Below, one piece after another: positions 10,201 through 18,500 of a stretch of 64,000 nt of DNA. The notes beneath the pieces are model-generated. The model was not told the origin of the DNA. It did no database searches and saw nothing but the letters and a program-made list of their open reading frames with translations. A program made the translations under genes and the position numbers. Numbering within the stretch: position 1 is the stretch's first letter; each line of letters begins with the position of its first letter. Origin of the DNA: Ditylenchus dipsaci (taxonomy: Eukaryota > Nematoda > Chromadorea > Rhabditida > Anguinidae); assembly GCA_004194705.1 (NCBI GenBank), contig SADC01000082.1, forward strand, positions 61,025-125,024, written 5' to 3'.

Positions 10201-12895
10201 CCAAGACCAAAACCACAGGGGGACCAAGCGAAAATCGTGATTTTGACATTATATACCAAAAAATTGCCATGAAATTCTGAGTCGATCTGCGTTTACAAAA
10301 TTTCGAATCGTGCCGGGATAAAAAGTTATCACAGTTTGAAAGTGTTACAATTTCTTGAATAACCCTGTATATGAGAATGGAGCTAACTCTCTTCTTCACT
10401 GCCGGGTACTGATACTGCAAGTCCGTTCTTCTTTCTTGGTGATGGTGCCTTCCCGTTGCTCACAAATATGATGAAACCTTTTTCTGGCCATGGACTGTAG
10501 CTTGAACGCCGAATATTCAACTACAGGTGCTATCATAAGTCTTAAAATTATGATATATTTTTGTTCTAATAGATATTTTCAGGTTGTCCAGGTGTCGTCG
10601 ATTAATTGAGAATGTATTTGGAATGCTAGCTTTGAAGTGGCGCATCCTTCTATCGGGGATTGGAGCAAGACCAGAGACAGCAGACTGGATTGTCAAAGCC
10701 GCGGTTTGCCTACACAAATTTATCCTGGAAGAGCACACCAATTATGACCCAAGGCGTTTGGCGGATGATGGGGATGAAGACAACGGGATTTGGCGTTCGC
10801 TGCTCAACAATCAACTGCCGAATATCTCATGTCAAGTGCAAGCACCAAAAGCAGGAAAAGAGGCAATCCTAACACGCGAGACACTAGTGAATTATTTGAG
10901 TGAACGCGGTTCTGTGGATTGGCAGGAAAAAATTATTTGAAATGTTCTCTTCTTCACTTGTATTTATGCCCCAGTTTTACTAATAAAGGTGTGCAAAAAT
11001 TTAGTTTAGAATCATAGAGCTGAGCATATATATAAAAATTGCAATTGTAATTTATTAGGAAATGAAAATTTACATGAAAAACTCAAAACCAAGTGATTTT
11101 TTCGATATGCCGCAACCTCTGCCGCGCGGTAAAATACCCAAATTTTTATGTCTCGATATCCGAAACTTTTTTTACTAAAATACTTATAACGAGTAGGCCT
11201 TCAGGAAAAATGGTTAATTTTACCAGAATCATAAAATTTTTCAGTCCAACTTGAAAAAAACGCGTCCAATTTACCGCGCGGCAAAAATAAAATAACGCGA
11301 CCCCTGCGGCAGCGGTAAACGCAAGCAAAAACGCGAGCTGCCACCCACAATGGACGCGCTTTTTCGAAGCGGTAAACGCAGGCGTTTGACGCTACTGCGT
11401 GCCGCGTCCTATTGCTCCACAATGACGCGTTTTTCGACGCGTTGCCGCTACCGCTGCCGCAACCGCGTCCATTGTGGACAAGCATTATAGAATTGACCCA
11501 AGAAAAGAAAAAAAATAGTATCAACCTCATCCTGAGTCGAGAAGCACACGTGAGCGAAACCAAGTGATATACCAGTCCATCTGTCTCGCTTCAATTCTAC
11601 GCCAATAAGAGATCCAAACTGAGAGTAAAAATCACGTAGCATTTGTTCAGTAGTCGAAGGCGATAGATTGCTGATACGCAGAGTCAATTCCTTGGGCAGT
11701 TGGCGCAATATTTCAACTTTCTTGCCGTCTATTTCGTGATCTTGTCGGAGGAAATTCTCATCTGTCTAAATAAGAAGTAATTTAAGAAGTAATTTTTAAA
11801 AAAATATTATATTTTTAGTGACCCGAAATCTTTACAAATTCAAATGAACTTTTTAAGGCTGTACACCAGGCTGTACCGGATACCAAAAAATATCGGATCG
11901 GATATCGGATCGGATATCGGATACCGGATATGGAAAAATATCGGCGGATATCGGATACCGGATATGAAAAGTGCCAGATATCGGATTTCGGATATTTTCG
12001 GTGAAATTTTGGAAAAAAAATTGAAAATTTTTTCTAAATTTCAAAAAAGTTTTAAAAAATTTTTCCGAAAATTGGCCATTTTTTCGGATATCGGATGTCA
12101 AAAGTGCCGCGTATCGGATGTCGGGTATTGCATATCCGATACAGCCCTGCTGTACACAGTCATGTAACGAGACAATTTCATGACAGCGAAATTTCGTGCG
12201 AACTTTCTTTTCCAAAAAACTTTTTCCAGGAAGCCCGGAAGCAAAAATATCTAGTCTAAATTAGGTAACTTTTAGCATCAAAAACTTGCCTGATTTAAGT
12301 TGTGAAAATTCACAATGCCACGATCAAGTTTTTCGCTGGATCAATTCTAACATTGCATGTCAGCCCTTGCCAAACTGAGAAAGTAGGTACGCAGTGACTC
12401 TTGAGTAGTGGATGGTGATAAGCCATGGACCATAAAAGATATAACATCGACTGCACTAACGCTGACACTCTCATTGCCAACAAAATGCGGCTTAGATTTC
12501 AGAGCATTATCCACCTATAATATATTTTAAAATTTGCAAATAATGAAAAATCAAGTTACCGCTTCATCATTGGCATAATTGACGTAACCATGACCTTCAG
12601 ATTCCATCGTTTGTTTATTTCTGACTATTTTGGCAGAGAGAATCATTCCATATTGAGAAAAGTGGTCTTTCAACGTATCTTCTGTCGTTCCCAATGGCAG
12701 ATCTCCGACAAATAGCTGGTGCAGTTGACGAAAAGAGTTGACTTGATAAAGACCCTGCCGATGGAGACACTGCCGATTTGGATTCGCTAGTTTGAATGAA
12801 GACGGGCCATAGCAGATGGTTAATTGACAGACTTGAATGCGAAAAGAATGAAGAAAACTTTGTTGGAACACAATTTTGAAGGCACTTGACTTAGC
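4270..12895 (-). CDS. Gene A: five-RRM hnRNP A/B-like RNA-binding protein (frame breaks)
   Basis: Exons on the minus strand, 5' to 3': about 12895-12560 (RRM1, LFVGDLPLGTTEDTLKDHF), 12514-12290 (end RRM1/start RRM2, HGLSPSTTQESLRTYF), 11765-11526 (RRM2/RRM3, LTLRISNLSPSTTEQMLRDF), 7337-7102 (RRM3/RRM4, FTIFVADLPPNTSEEDLARY), 4689-4459 (RRM4/RRM5) and 4407-4270 (end of RRM5, GPHLLDGKVLTVEPK, stop TGA at 4272-4270). Each RRM is split by a phase-0 intron before the PHxIDG half typical of hnRNP A/B and Musashi RRMs. Exons 3, 5 and 6 read cleanly. Exon 2 needs two frame changes; exon 4 needs one (a missing G near 7300). Exon 2 ends at a GCAAGT donor. The start is unclear: a possible mini-exon ATG TTG with a GTAAGT donor lies at 12956-12951. 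Single-stranded RNA binding is expected from the family; targets are unknown. Introns hold the Harbinger element and minisatellite. It may be a decaying paralogue of gene B. Confidence 0.68.
5697..6066. repeat. 16/32-bp minisatellite, unit CCACGAATCGATACTG/CCACGAATCGATGGTG
   Basis: About 23 tandem units. ACTG- and GGTG-ending versions alternate strictly over most of the array, so the true higher-order unit is 32 bp. Each unit contains the palindrome ATCGAT. Having no stop in several frames, the array produces long spurious reading frames on both strands. There are no unique spacers, which rules out a CRISPR array. Confidence 0.95.
6070..6331. repeat. 262-bp palindromic miniature element with TA target duplication
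   Basis: Ends GGGTTGGCAAGGGTAGTGCT and AGCACTACCCTTGCCAACCC are inverted copies, as are the inner CTTCCTTTTTCGCGTTTCAG and CTGAAACGCGAAAAAGGAAG. TA flanks both sides (6068-6069, 6332-6333), and the flanking GTGTCAC is continuous with the minisatellite. It therefore inserted into the array of the surrounding foldback element, as a mariner-type TA insertion. Confidence 0.85.
6440..6695. repeat. Foldback miniature element with double CCTTGGTCCCCCTGTTG core
   Basis: CAATCGGTTTCCGTTTTTTG (about 6460) and CAAAAAACGGATATCCATTG (about 6658) are inverted arms. Inside them GGCCTTGGTCCCCCTGTTG (6503-6521) faces CAACAGGGGGACCAAGGC-like sequence at 6641-6658, and a third copy lies at 6608-6624. The centre is a CAYCAT/AATCACC simple run. 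Confidence 0.7.
7436..7837. repeat. Foldback element, GGCTCTATATGTGTTGG family
   Basis: The left end GGCTCTATATGTGTTGG and right end CGACACATATAGAGCC are inverted. Inside, GCCTTGGTGCCCCCTGTTGA faces TCAACAGGCGGACGAAAGC. A second, more decayed member starts at 7895 with the same head, and a third head is at 8145. Copies at 17413-18709 and 29323-29710 have the same plan. These lie in a gene A intron. Confidence 0.8.
7838..8469. other. Intronic stretch with decayed GGCTCTATATGTGTT elements
   Basis: No coding signal. Heads of the family occur at 7895 (with a TACCTTAATCCCCCTGTTTT core nearby) and at 8145 (GGCTCTGTATGTGTTCGCG). No intact second ends are found. The TTA target of the Harbinger element follows at 8470-8472. 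Confidence 0.5.
8473..8620 (+). repeat. Left TIR of Harbinger element, with internal inverted copies
   Basis: Beyond the terminal match with 11335-11484, this end folds on itself: CACAATGGACGCG near 8482 is followed in inverted orientation by CGCGTCCATTGTGGGTGC near 8549. CGCGGTAGCG / GCGCGCGTTT repeats follow. Such sub-terminal repeats usually serve transposase or accessory-protein binding. Confidence 0.85.
8766..9653 (+). CDS. MADF-BESS domain protein, Harbinger accessory gene
   Basis: Four exons, 8766-8964, 9012-9171, 9236-9288 and 9343-9653, join in frame to 723 nt and a 240-residue protein ending TAG at 9651-9653; AATAAA follows at 9736-9741. After a short basic lead comes a MADF (Myb/SANT-like) DNA-binding domain at about residues 22-118, with LLISLVQAHPSLYNK, KIRMKSLRDRYVKEKK and YEWKSSWPHF. 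Then comes a Ser/Thr linker with basic KRK and a C-terminal BESS-like protein-interaction motif (about 175-225, SFEEQLMKFLGDDKESRKLL). In PIF/Harbinger elements a Myb/SANT-type partner binds the ends and brings in the transposase, which fits this gene's place inside the TIRs. All exons are open, in contrast to the neighbouring transposase. The acceptor of exon 3 was chosen to keep frame and is the weakest call. Confidence 0.85.
9845..10940 (+). pseudogene. Harbinger DDE transposase, internally deleted
   Basis: The N-terminal exon (9845-10006) encodes the usual start of a Harbinger transposase: a basic RRRQNKRKYWIHPLL, then YHRLFLRLNAFPPKFHQY. A 359-bp palindromic element then interrupts. After it, 10395-10527 encodes FFFLGDGAFPLLTNMMKPFS, with an in-frame TAG just after (GHGL*LERR) and a donor at 10528. 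The last exon, 10583-10940, gives SRCRRLIENVFGMLALKWRI and the tail, stop TGA at 10938-10940, AATAAA at 10982-10987. The middle of the protein, including the first two catalytic Asp regions, is missing. The product cannot be catalytically active; any mobility would need a transposase from elsewhere. Confidence 0.88.
10009..10367. repeat. 359-bp near-perfect palindrome (TACAGGGTTATTCAAG family), TA duplication
   Basis: Arms CAGGGTTATTCAAGAAATTG and CAATTTCTTGAATAACCCTG are inverted over almost the whole length, with only a few mismatches, so the insertion looks young. TA flanks it at 10007-10008 and 10368-10369. CTTGGTCCCCCCTGTGGTTT-type words face each other at the loop. Diverged relatives are at 22600-22990, 16590-16800 (half) and 41470-41660 (half). 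It interrupts the Harbinger transposase, so it arrived after the Harbinger. Confidence 0.93.
11335..11484 (-). repeat. Right TIR of Harbinger element
   Basis: Inverted partner of 8473-8620. It also contains two opposed copies of the ACAATGGACGCG word (about 11347 and 11464) plus a decayed one, CACAATGACGCG, near 11422. The outermost base is 11484; TTA follows. Confidence 0.88.
11866..12160. repeat. Element built from GATATCGGATACCGG words
   Basis: GGCTGTACACCAGGCTGTACC at the left mirrors GATACAGCCCTGCTGTACA at the right. Between them ATATCGGAT words are iterated at both sides of an AT-rich centre. Same construction as the other word-repeat elements listed. It lies in an intron of gene A. 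Confidence 0.7.
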
Positions 12896-12960
12896 AGGCT
12901 AGGCTAAAAAAGTTCTGTTAGGACCATTTAGAAAGCATTTATTCACTTACCAACATAGCA

Positions 12961-13284
12961 GCAGCTAACCCTCAAATATATCTTCAGCACAGAAATAACG
13001 CTAGAACTGTGTGGAATGTGCGACGGTGAATTCTCCTGGAACTGTTAAATTTGCTTAGTCAAACCAAAAAGGAAACGCGGATATGAACATAAAGTGAAAA
13101 AATTAAATTCAAGTTTTAGGCAAAGTTACCGTAAGCGAATTTATGGCACACCAAGAATAGGACAAAAATTATTTGATAAACAATTGAATAACTTAAAAGT
13201 CATTTGACAATTAATCCAAATGAGAAACAGTTGGCCTTGACACGATTTGTTTAGAAATAATTGTTTGGTATTTGACTGTTTCTA
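12961..13284. other. Gap upstream of gene A, no gene seen
   Basis: AT-rich sequence preceding gene A on the minus strand. A promoter would be expected here, but no clear element is recognisable. Confidence 0.3.
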
Positions 13285-14074
13285 CAGGGTCCCAAAAAAA
13301 AAATCCCTACATTTCAAGGCACCGTACGACCATTTTTTTTATTTCACTTTTTATTGAACGATATGTCATTTTGTAGCCCTGGAAATTCTCTATCAGATGG
13401 TATGAAAACATTTCATTACTGAACAAATAAATTTGGATAAATGGACAGGACAAAATTAAAAATCTCGATTTCAAATCCGGGAATTTCCAGTTTTGTTGAA
13501 ATAAAGAATGTGCAACTTATTTAGAAGCTGGTTGTTAATATTAATTTTTTTTCGGAGAAATGTTTTGAACACATAATTTTGTAGCGCTCTCTCCTCTTTC
13601 GATCCGTACATAAAACGTTTTCGAATTTTATTCGAAAAGGGACCATTTGGCTCTTAACACATTTTGGTCATATTAGAAGTTGACAGGCATTTTGAAAACT
13701 TGGGTTTTTTTATTCTGAGTTTTTTTTTCAAAAGACCATATATCAACACTCAGATCTAAATTGTTGGTTCTGTAGAGTGGGTTTTGTAGCTCTTGACATG
13801 CGCTACACGATGATGTTCACAGGTTTGAAAAATTTATTTTTTTTCGACCATTAAATATTTTAACAAGAACTAAAAATTCCCGATTCGAAATCGAGGTTTT
13901 TAATTTTGTGTTGTCAGTTTCTCCATATTTTTTTTCAGAAATAGAATGTTCATATACCATTCGATAGAGAAATTCCAGGGCTACAAAATGACATATTGTT
14001 TGAAAAAAAGGGAAATAACAAAAATCGCCGGACGGTGCTCTTGAAGCGTAGAGATTTTTTTTTGGGACACCCTG
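13285..14074. repeat. 790-bp palindromic element, CAGGGTCCCAAAA ends, TA duplication
   Basis: Ends CAGGGTCCCAAAAAAAAAAT and TTTTTTTTTGGGACACCCTG are inverted; TA flanks both (13283-13284, 14075-14076). Arms are mirrored over most of their length (TCATTTTGTAGCCCTGGAAA facing ATTCCAGGGCTACAAAATGA). The CAGGGTGTCCCAAAA-like head and TA target are typical of the IS630/Tc1/mariner superfamily. No transposase is visible. Confidence 0.85.
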
Positions 14075-14687
14075 TAGAAACAATAGTTTCGCAATAAACA
14101 AAGTGAGCAATAAATAACTAATACAGTCGATCATCGATATGATATACACCGATATAGGCAATTACATCTGCTCGTTTCAAAAACCATCTTGTCCTATTCT
14201 GGGTGTGCCGAATTAACTGTAGGCAAATTCACTTAGAGCAGTGACAAGTATCGTTTTCAGTAAATTAATAGAAAAACCGCCCTATGTGACAAGAAAGGCG
14301 GGGGGGGGTCTGTTCTGGTCCACCTAATCTTTTTAATGTGCTTTTTTAGGCTTAAGCAAGGGTAGGGCAGCGTGTGTTGAAACGGACACGGCAGGAGTGA
14401 CTCAAAACTCGCCGATGGCGAAACTAGCTATCGGAAAACTCGGCAACGAAATACTCGTCAACAAAAAGTTTAATTTAGCGCCCCTCCCTTCCTAGAGACC
14501 GCCGAGAAGGTCCGTAGAGTCAATTTTCGGTAGGCGATTCATGCCGTTAATAAGTTTTTAGTTTTTTTAAAGAAATTCGCCCTTGGCGAGATTTAAGTTT
14601 TTTCACATTGGTGATTGCCGAGGTTGACGAGTTTTTTGCGTTGGTTAGTTTTCGGTTGGCAAGTTGGTTGCGCCTTCAATTTATATA
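14075..14687. other. Intergenic stretch with inverted CTCGCCGA-like words
   Basis: No gene is recognised. CTCGCCGATGGCG, ACTCGGCAACG and ACTCGTCAAC words at 14405-14465 are echoed in inverted form at 14575-14665 (GGCGAGATTT, GTTGACGAGTT, GGTTGGCAAG), suggesting an old word-repeat element. Confidence 0.4.
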
Positions 14688-15429
14688 CAGGGTGATCCAA
14701 CTTTTTACCCATATTTGTTTTGCCCGTAACTTTTTTTATATTCATTGAAATTTTTTGTACGACAACTCATTTGAAAGCCCTGTTTCTACTATTTCGTTAA
14801 AAAAAAGATTGGCTCAGTTTGATTACTCTGAGCCGAGTTACGGACATTTTTATTTAATTACTGGAAACCGACAAATTTATTCAACAAATTCAACAAAAAA
14901 TCAACAACAATGTTTCTTATCTTGTCTAAGCTTGTAAGGATGGAGAGCCAGATCTTCTGTGAGGATTCTTTGCACTGTTCCGTAACCAAGGCCGATCCCA
15001 TTTGAAGCGCGACGAATAGACATGCCTGGCTGACCGGCCCTCCAGCAATGGCCAAATTTTGGTCAACTGGTGTTCATGCATGATGGGCTCCGCCACATTG
15101 GGGAATTGAGGTTCGAGTTCGTAGGTGGATTGGTCGGAATCCTGCACCAATCTTATGGGCACCTTTGAAAGGAATGGAAGGAGCGTCGAGACAAGATAAG
15201 AAACATTGTTGTTGATTTTTTGTTGAATTTGTTGAATAAATTTGTCGGTTTCCAGTAATTAAATAAAATGTCCGTAACTCGGCTCAGAGTAATCAAACTG
15301 AGCCAATCTTTTTTTTAAACGAAATGGTAGAAACAGGGCTTTCAAATGAGTTGTCGTACAAAAAATTTCAATGAATATAAAAAAAGTTACGGGCAAAACA
15401 AATATGGGTAAAAAAGTTGGATCACCCTG
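14688..15429. mobile_element. 742-bp mariner-type palindromic element, TA duplication
   Basis: Ends CAGGGTGATCCAACTTTTTA and AAAAAGTTGGATCACCCTG are inverted and flanked by TA (14686-14687, 15430-15431). The arms (about 14688-14940 and 15185-15429) are nearly perfect copies. The unpaired centre carries a transposase fragment. It is therefore an element derived from a mariner-like transposon whose coding body was replaced by an inverted copy of one arm. Confidence 0.9.
14940..15160 (-). pseudogene. Mariner/Tc1-type transposase HTH fragment
   Basis: In the loop of the palindrome the minus strand reads AGQPGMSIRRASNGIGLGYG then TVQRILTEDLALHPYKL. This matches the helix-turn-helix region of mariner-family transposases, where a xSIRxxAxxxGxSxxTVxRIL motif is followed by LHPYKL. 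Upstream sequence is in a different frame and the catalytic D..D..D region is absent, so it is a remnant. It names the superfamily of the surrounding element. Confidence 0.75.
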
Positions 15430-15529
15430 TATTATGTTAGACGACCTTCACTAATAGTAAAAAGTTAAAACAAAGAAAAACTTTTGTAAATAACTTTTAT
15501 TAAAATAAACAGAAAACGGACAACAAAAC

Positions 15530-15535
15530 TTTATT
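15530..15535 (-). other. Poly(A) signal of gene B
   Basis: AATAAA on the minus strand, 33 nt beyond the gene B stop codon, the usual spacing. Confidence 0.6.
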
Positions 15536-15567
15536 TTGACTACAGAATACCAAAAAAAAACTAGATT

Positions 15568-18500
15568 CTAGGCACCGGTTTTCACCAATTTCTGACTGCT
15601 GGTTTCTATATCATTAGCCAAAGGAACTCGATTTGAGGATGAAATTTTCGAGTCTGCAAGTATCTTGACACCTATTCTGCGACCATCTAGTTGTAGGGTT
15701 CATTAGCTAGCGCAATTTGAGCCTAAAATAAGTTTTGAAAAATGCGGTTGTCATATTGGACTTACAGCTTTAACAGTCGAAAAAGTGACAAATCCGAAGC
15801 CACGTGACCTATTTGTTTCCTTGTCCCGCTTGATTGTTGCCTCTACCACTGTTCCAAAGTCAGCGAAGAAGTTTCGAAGTGTCTCATCCGTAGTTTTATA
15901 TGCAAGCCCACCTTAAAAATATAAGATAGATACTGATTCAGATTTCTATTTGAACAAAAAACTGGAACTAACCCACAAAAATAGCACATCTTTTACTTCT
16001 CCTAACACCATCATTTAAGGCATTCACTTTCATTCCTTCTATGATGTATGGACGAGCTTTAATTGCGTTTTCTAGCTAAACTGTGAGAACAATATCACTT
16101 TTTCAAAGAAAATATTAATAAACGTAACACTGCTTCTCTAGTTCTACTTTGGTCTTGATCATAGTTTTCTCTTTTTTTATTTTGTAGTTGAGCGTATGTT
16201 CAGACAAGCGCATGAAAAAATTTGAAATACTTGAAAAGGCTAAAACTTTTTTCTATTTCGAATTTCAAAATCTGTACACGCACATCAGCTTAGAAAAAAT
16301 ACACATTTTTGAACATAATGTTTTAACACAAATGGCTCCTGCTGTTCAGGCCTGCTTTGCGTCCACACACTTGCACCACAGGGAAAATCAAGCAAAAATT
16401 TATGTTTTTGAAATAAAAAATAACGAAAATTGTATATTTTTCACTGACAAAGAAGCCCGTGAACTGTAAAATAGAATTTCTTTTTATCCTATCTTGTAGA
16501 GCATAGTGGATTTACTTATCGTAGTCAAAAGGATTTTTCCCATAAATCAATTAAATTAAGAGTTTTCAGCAAGAGAAACATGCAAAATGCCTTATCTATC
16601 CAAAGGCCACCACAGACCAGGAACAAACCACAGAAGTGACCCGTCGAAAATCGTATTTTTGAAATTACATACCAAACAGTGGTCATCGCAAATTGAGTCG
16701 ATCTGTAAAAGTCGTTTTATGAAAAACGCTTTTTTAAATAGTTTTAGTTTAAAATTGTTTAACCAAAACAAAAAATCCATAATGCTTTAAATACCCTGTA
16801 AAAAAACCAAATGGAGATCAAGGCATTTTCGCGATTTTCTCTTGCTGAAAACTTTCGAATTTTTTGATTTATTGGAAAAATCGAAAAGATTAACATATTT
16901 TGCTAGCTCCATTTTACAGTTCTTGGGGTTTTCATGTTAGTCTGACATTTATAAATTTTCCGAATTTGTATCAGACAAAAATTAAGGTCTTTCATTATGT
17001 TTCAAATTTTTGAAACACCCTTTACTTGTAACTAAGTGAGAATTTTTTTGACTTTATCCTAACATATGCTTGCCTATCTTAAACCTAAGCACAAGAAAAA
17101 CCGGGAGACCAAGAAAATTTAAGTATAACCACCAGAGCATAATTGCCACGAAAACTGAACTAACCGCTTCTTTAGAAGAAAAAGTGACAGTGGCAAAGTC
17201 TCGCAAACGGTTAGTCTCTTTCTCACGTGCCATATGACAGTTAACATTCGGATCAAAAGTGGAAAAGAAATTCTTCAGAGATTCCTCAGTTATAGAGTAT
17301 GGCAATGCTGGTAGAAAAAGTTCGTGCTGAGCATTTTTGTAAATCACCTCAATTTGTTCCCCATCGATCACATATGGTTGAGCATCCAGAGCAGCTTGTA
17401 ACTTAAAAATCAGGCTATATATGTGTTTGCACCCTTCCCACAAAAATCGCATTAGTCCCACTTATTGTTTCCTCAAAAATTCTTTTCTTCCAAAAGTCTC
17501 AAAACATTTATGTGCACTATTCAATCATTTTGATGTGAAAATATTTTGCTATGGAAGTGGTGAAAAATATTTTGCTTTCGTGCCCCAAGCTAATTTTTTT
17601 CACAAAAGTCAGATATATAAAAATTTAGGCTTGAGGCTAGGCAAGTTTAGGATCGTCAATACAGTCGACTCTGTGATTAACGTCTTTCAAGGGACCAGTC
17701 CTAAGGGGACGTTAATTAGAGAGGGACGTCAATCAGAAAATCGTCAATTATAGAGACATTTTACTTACCTCTTTTTTTTAGTTCTAGATGCCGGACGTTA
17801 TTCGGAGTCTTCATAATATATTTGGCGCATTATCACCATGAACAAGAACAACCAACAACTTTTGAATAAAGTATTTCAGAAGATTCTTTTGTTTTGGAAG
17901 AATATCCGCAAAAGGACATTAGTTTGAATAGGTTAGTGATTCATGGGAATGTGTCACGGATATGTTTTTCTGAAAGATTTCGATCCCATTTTTAGTTATT
18001 GTCTGTTGGTCATTTGGCGGATATCCGTCGGGAGTGCCGGATTACCGGATTGTCGAAAGTGAATATTGTTGCTTTTTTTGGTCAGCCAACCAAACTAAGC
18101 TCGGGGTGCCGGATTAGCGATGGATTCCGGATTAGCGGGGCGCCAGATTAGCGAGACTCGACTGTAAATAAATTTTGATAAGAATAATTTTTGTTCTGAG
18201 TGACTTGAATGACGGACGTAAGTTTAAATTGATTAGTGGATGATACGGATTTTTTTGGTAGAATTTGTGAAGAGACGTTATTCGGAGAGTATTTTATGAG
18301 GGTTGGACCAGCGCTAATGAGACTTTAATCAGAGAGGGACGTTAATCAAAGAGTCGTTAATCAGAAAGTCATTTATAAGTGAATTCTTTGTCGACCAACC
18401 AAACCAATCCTAAGGGATGTTAATTAAAGAGGGACGTTAACCAGAGCGTCGCTGATCAGAGAGTCGACTGTAATAATTTTTTCAGCCTTTTAATTGTTAA

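Larger units (their letters stand above)
8473..11484 (+). mobile_element. PIF/Harbinger DNA transposon with TTA target duplication
   Basis: The left end TGCTTGTCCCACAATGGACG and right end CGTCCATTGTGGACAAGCA are inverted, continuing into CGGTTGCGGCAGCGGTAGCG and its complement. TTA flanks both sides (8470-8472 and 11485-11487), the hallmark 3-bp duplication of this superfamily. Length is 3,012 bp. Inside are a MADF-BESS accessory gene and a broken DDE transposase, both on the plus strand. The insertion lies about 40 bases inside an intron of gene A and opposite in orientation to it, so it need not disrupt splicing. The ends are CpG-rich, unlike the AT-rich surroundings. Confidence 0.95.
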
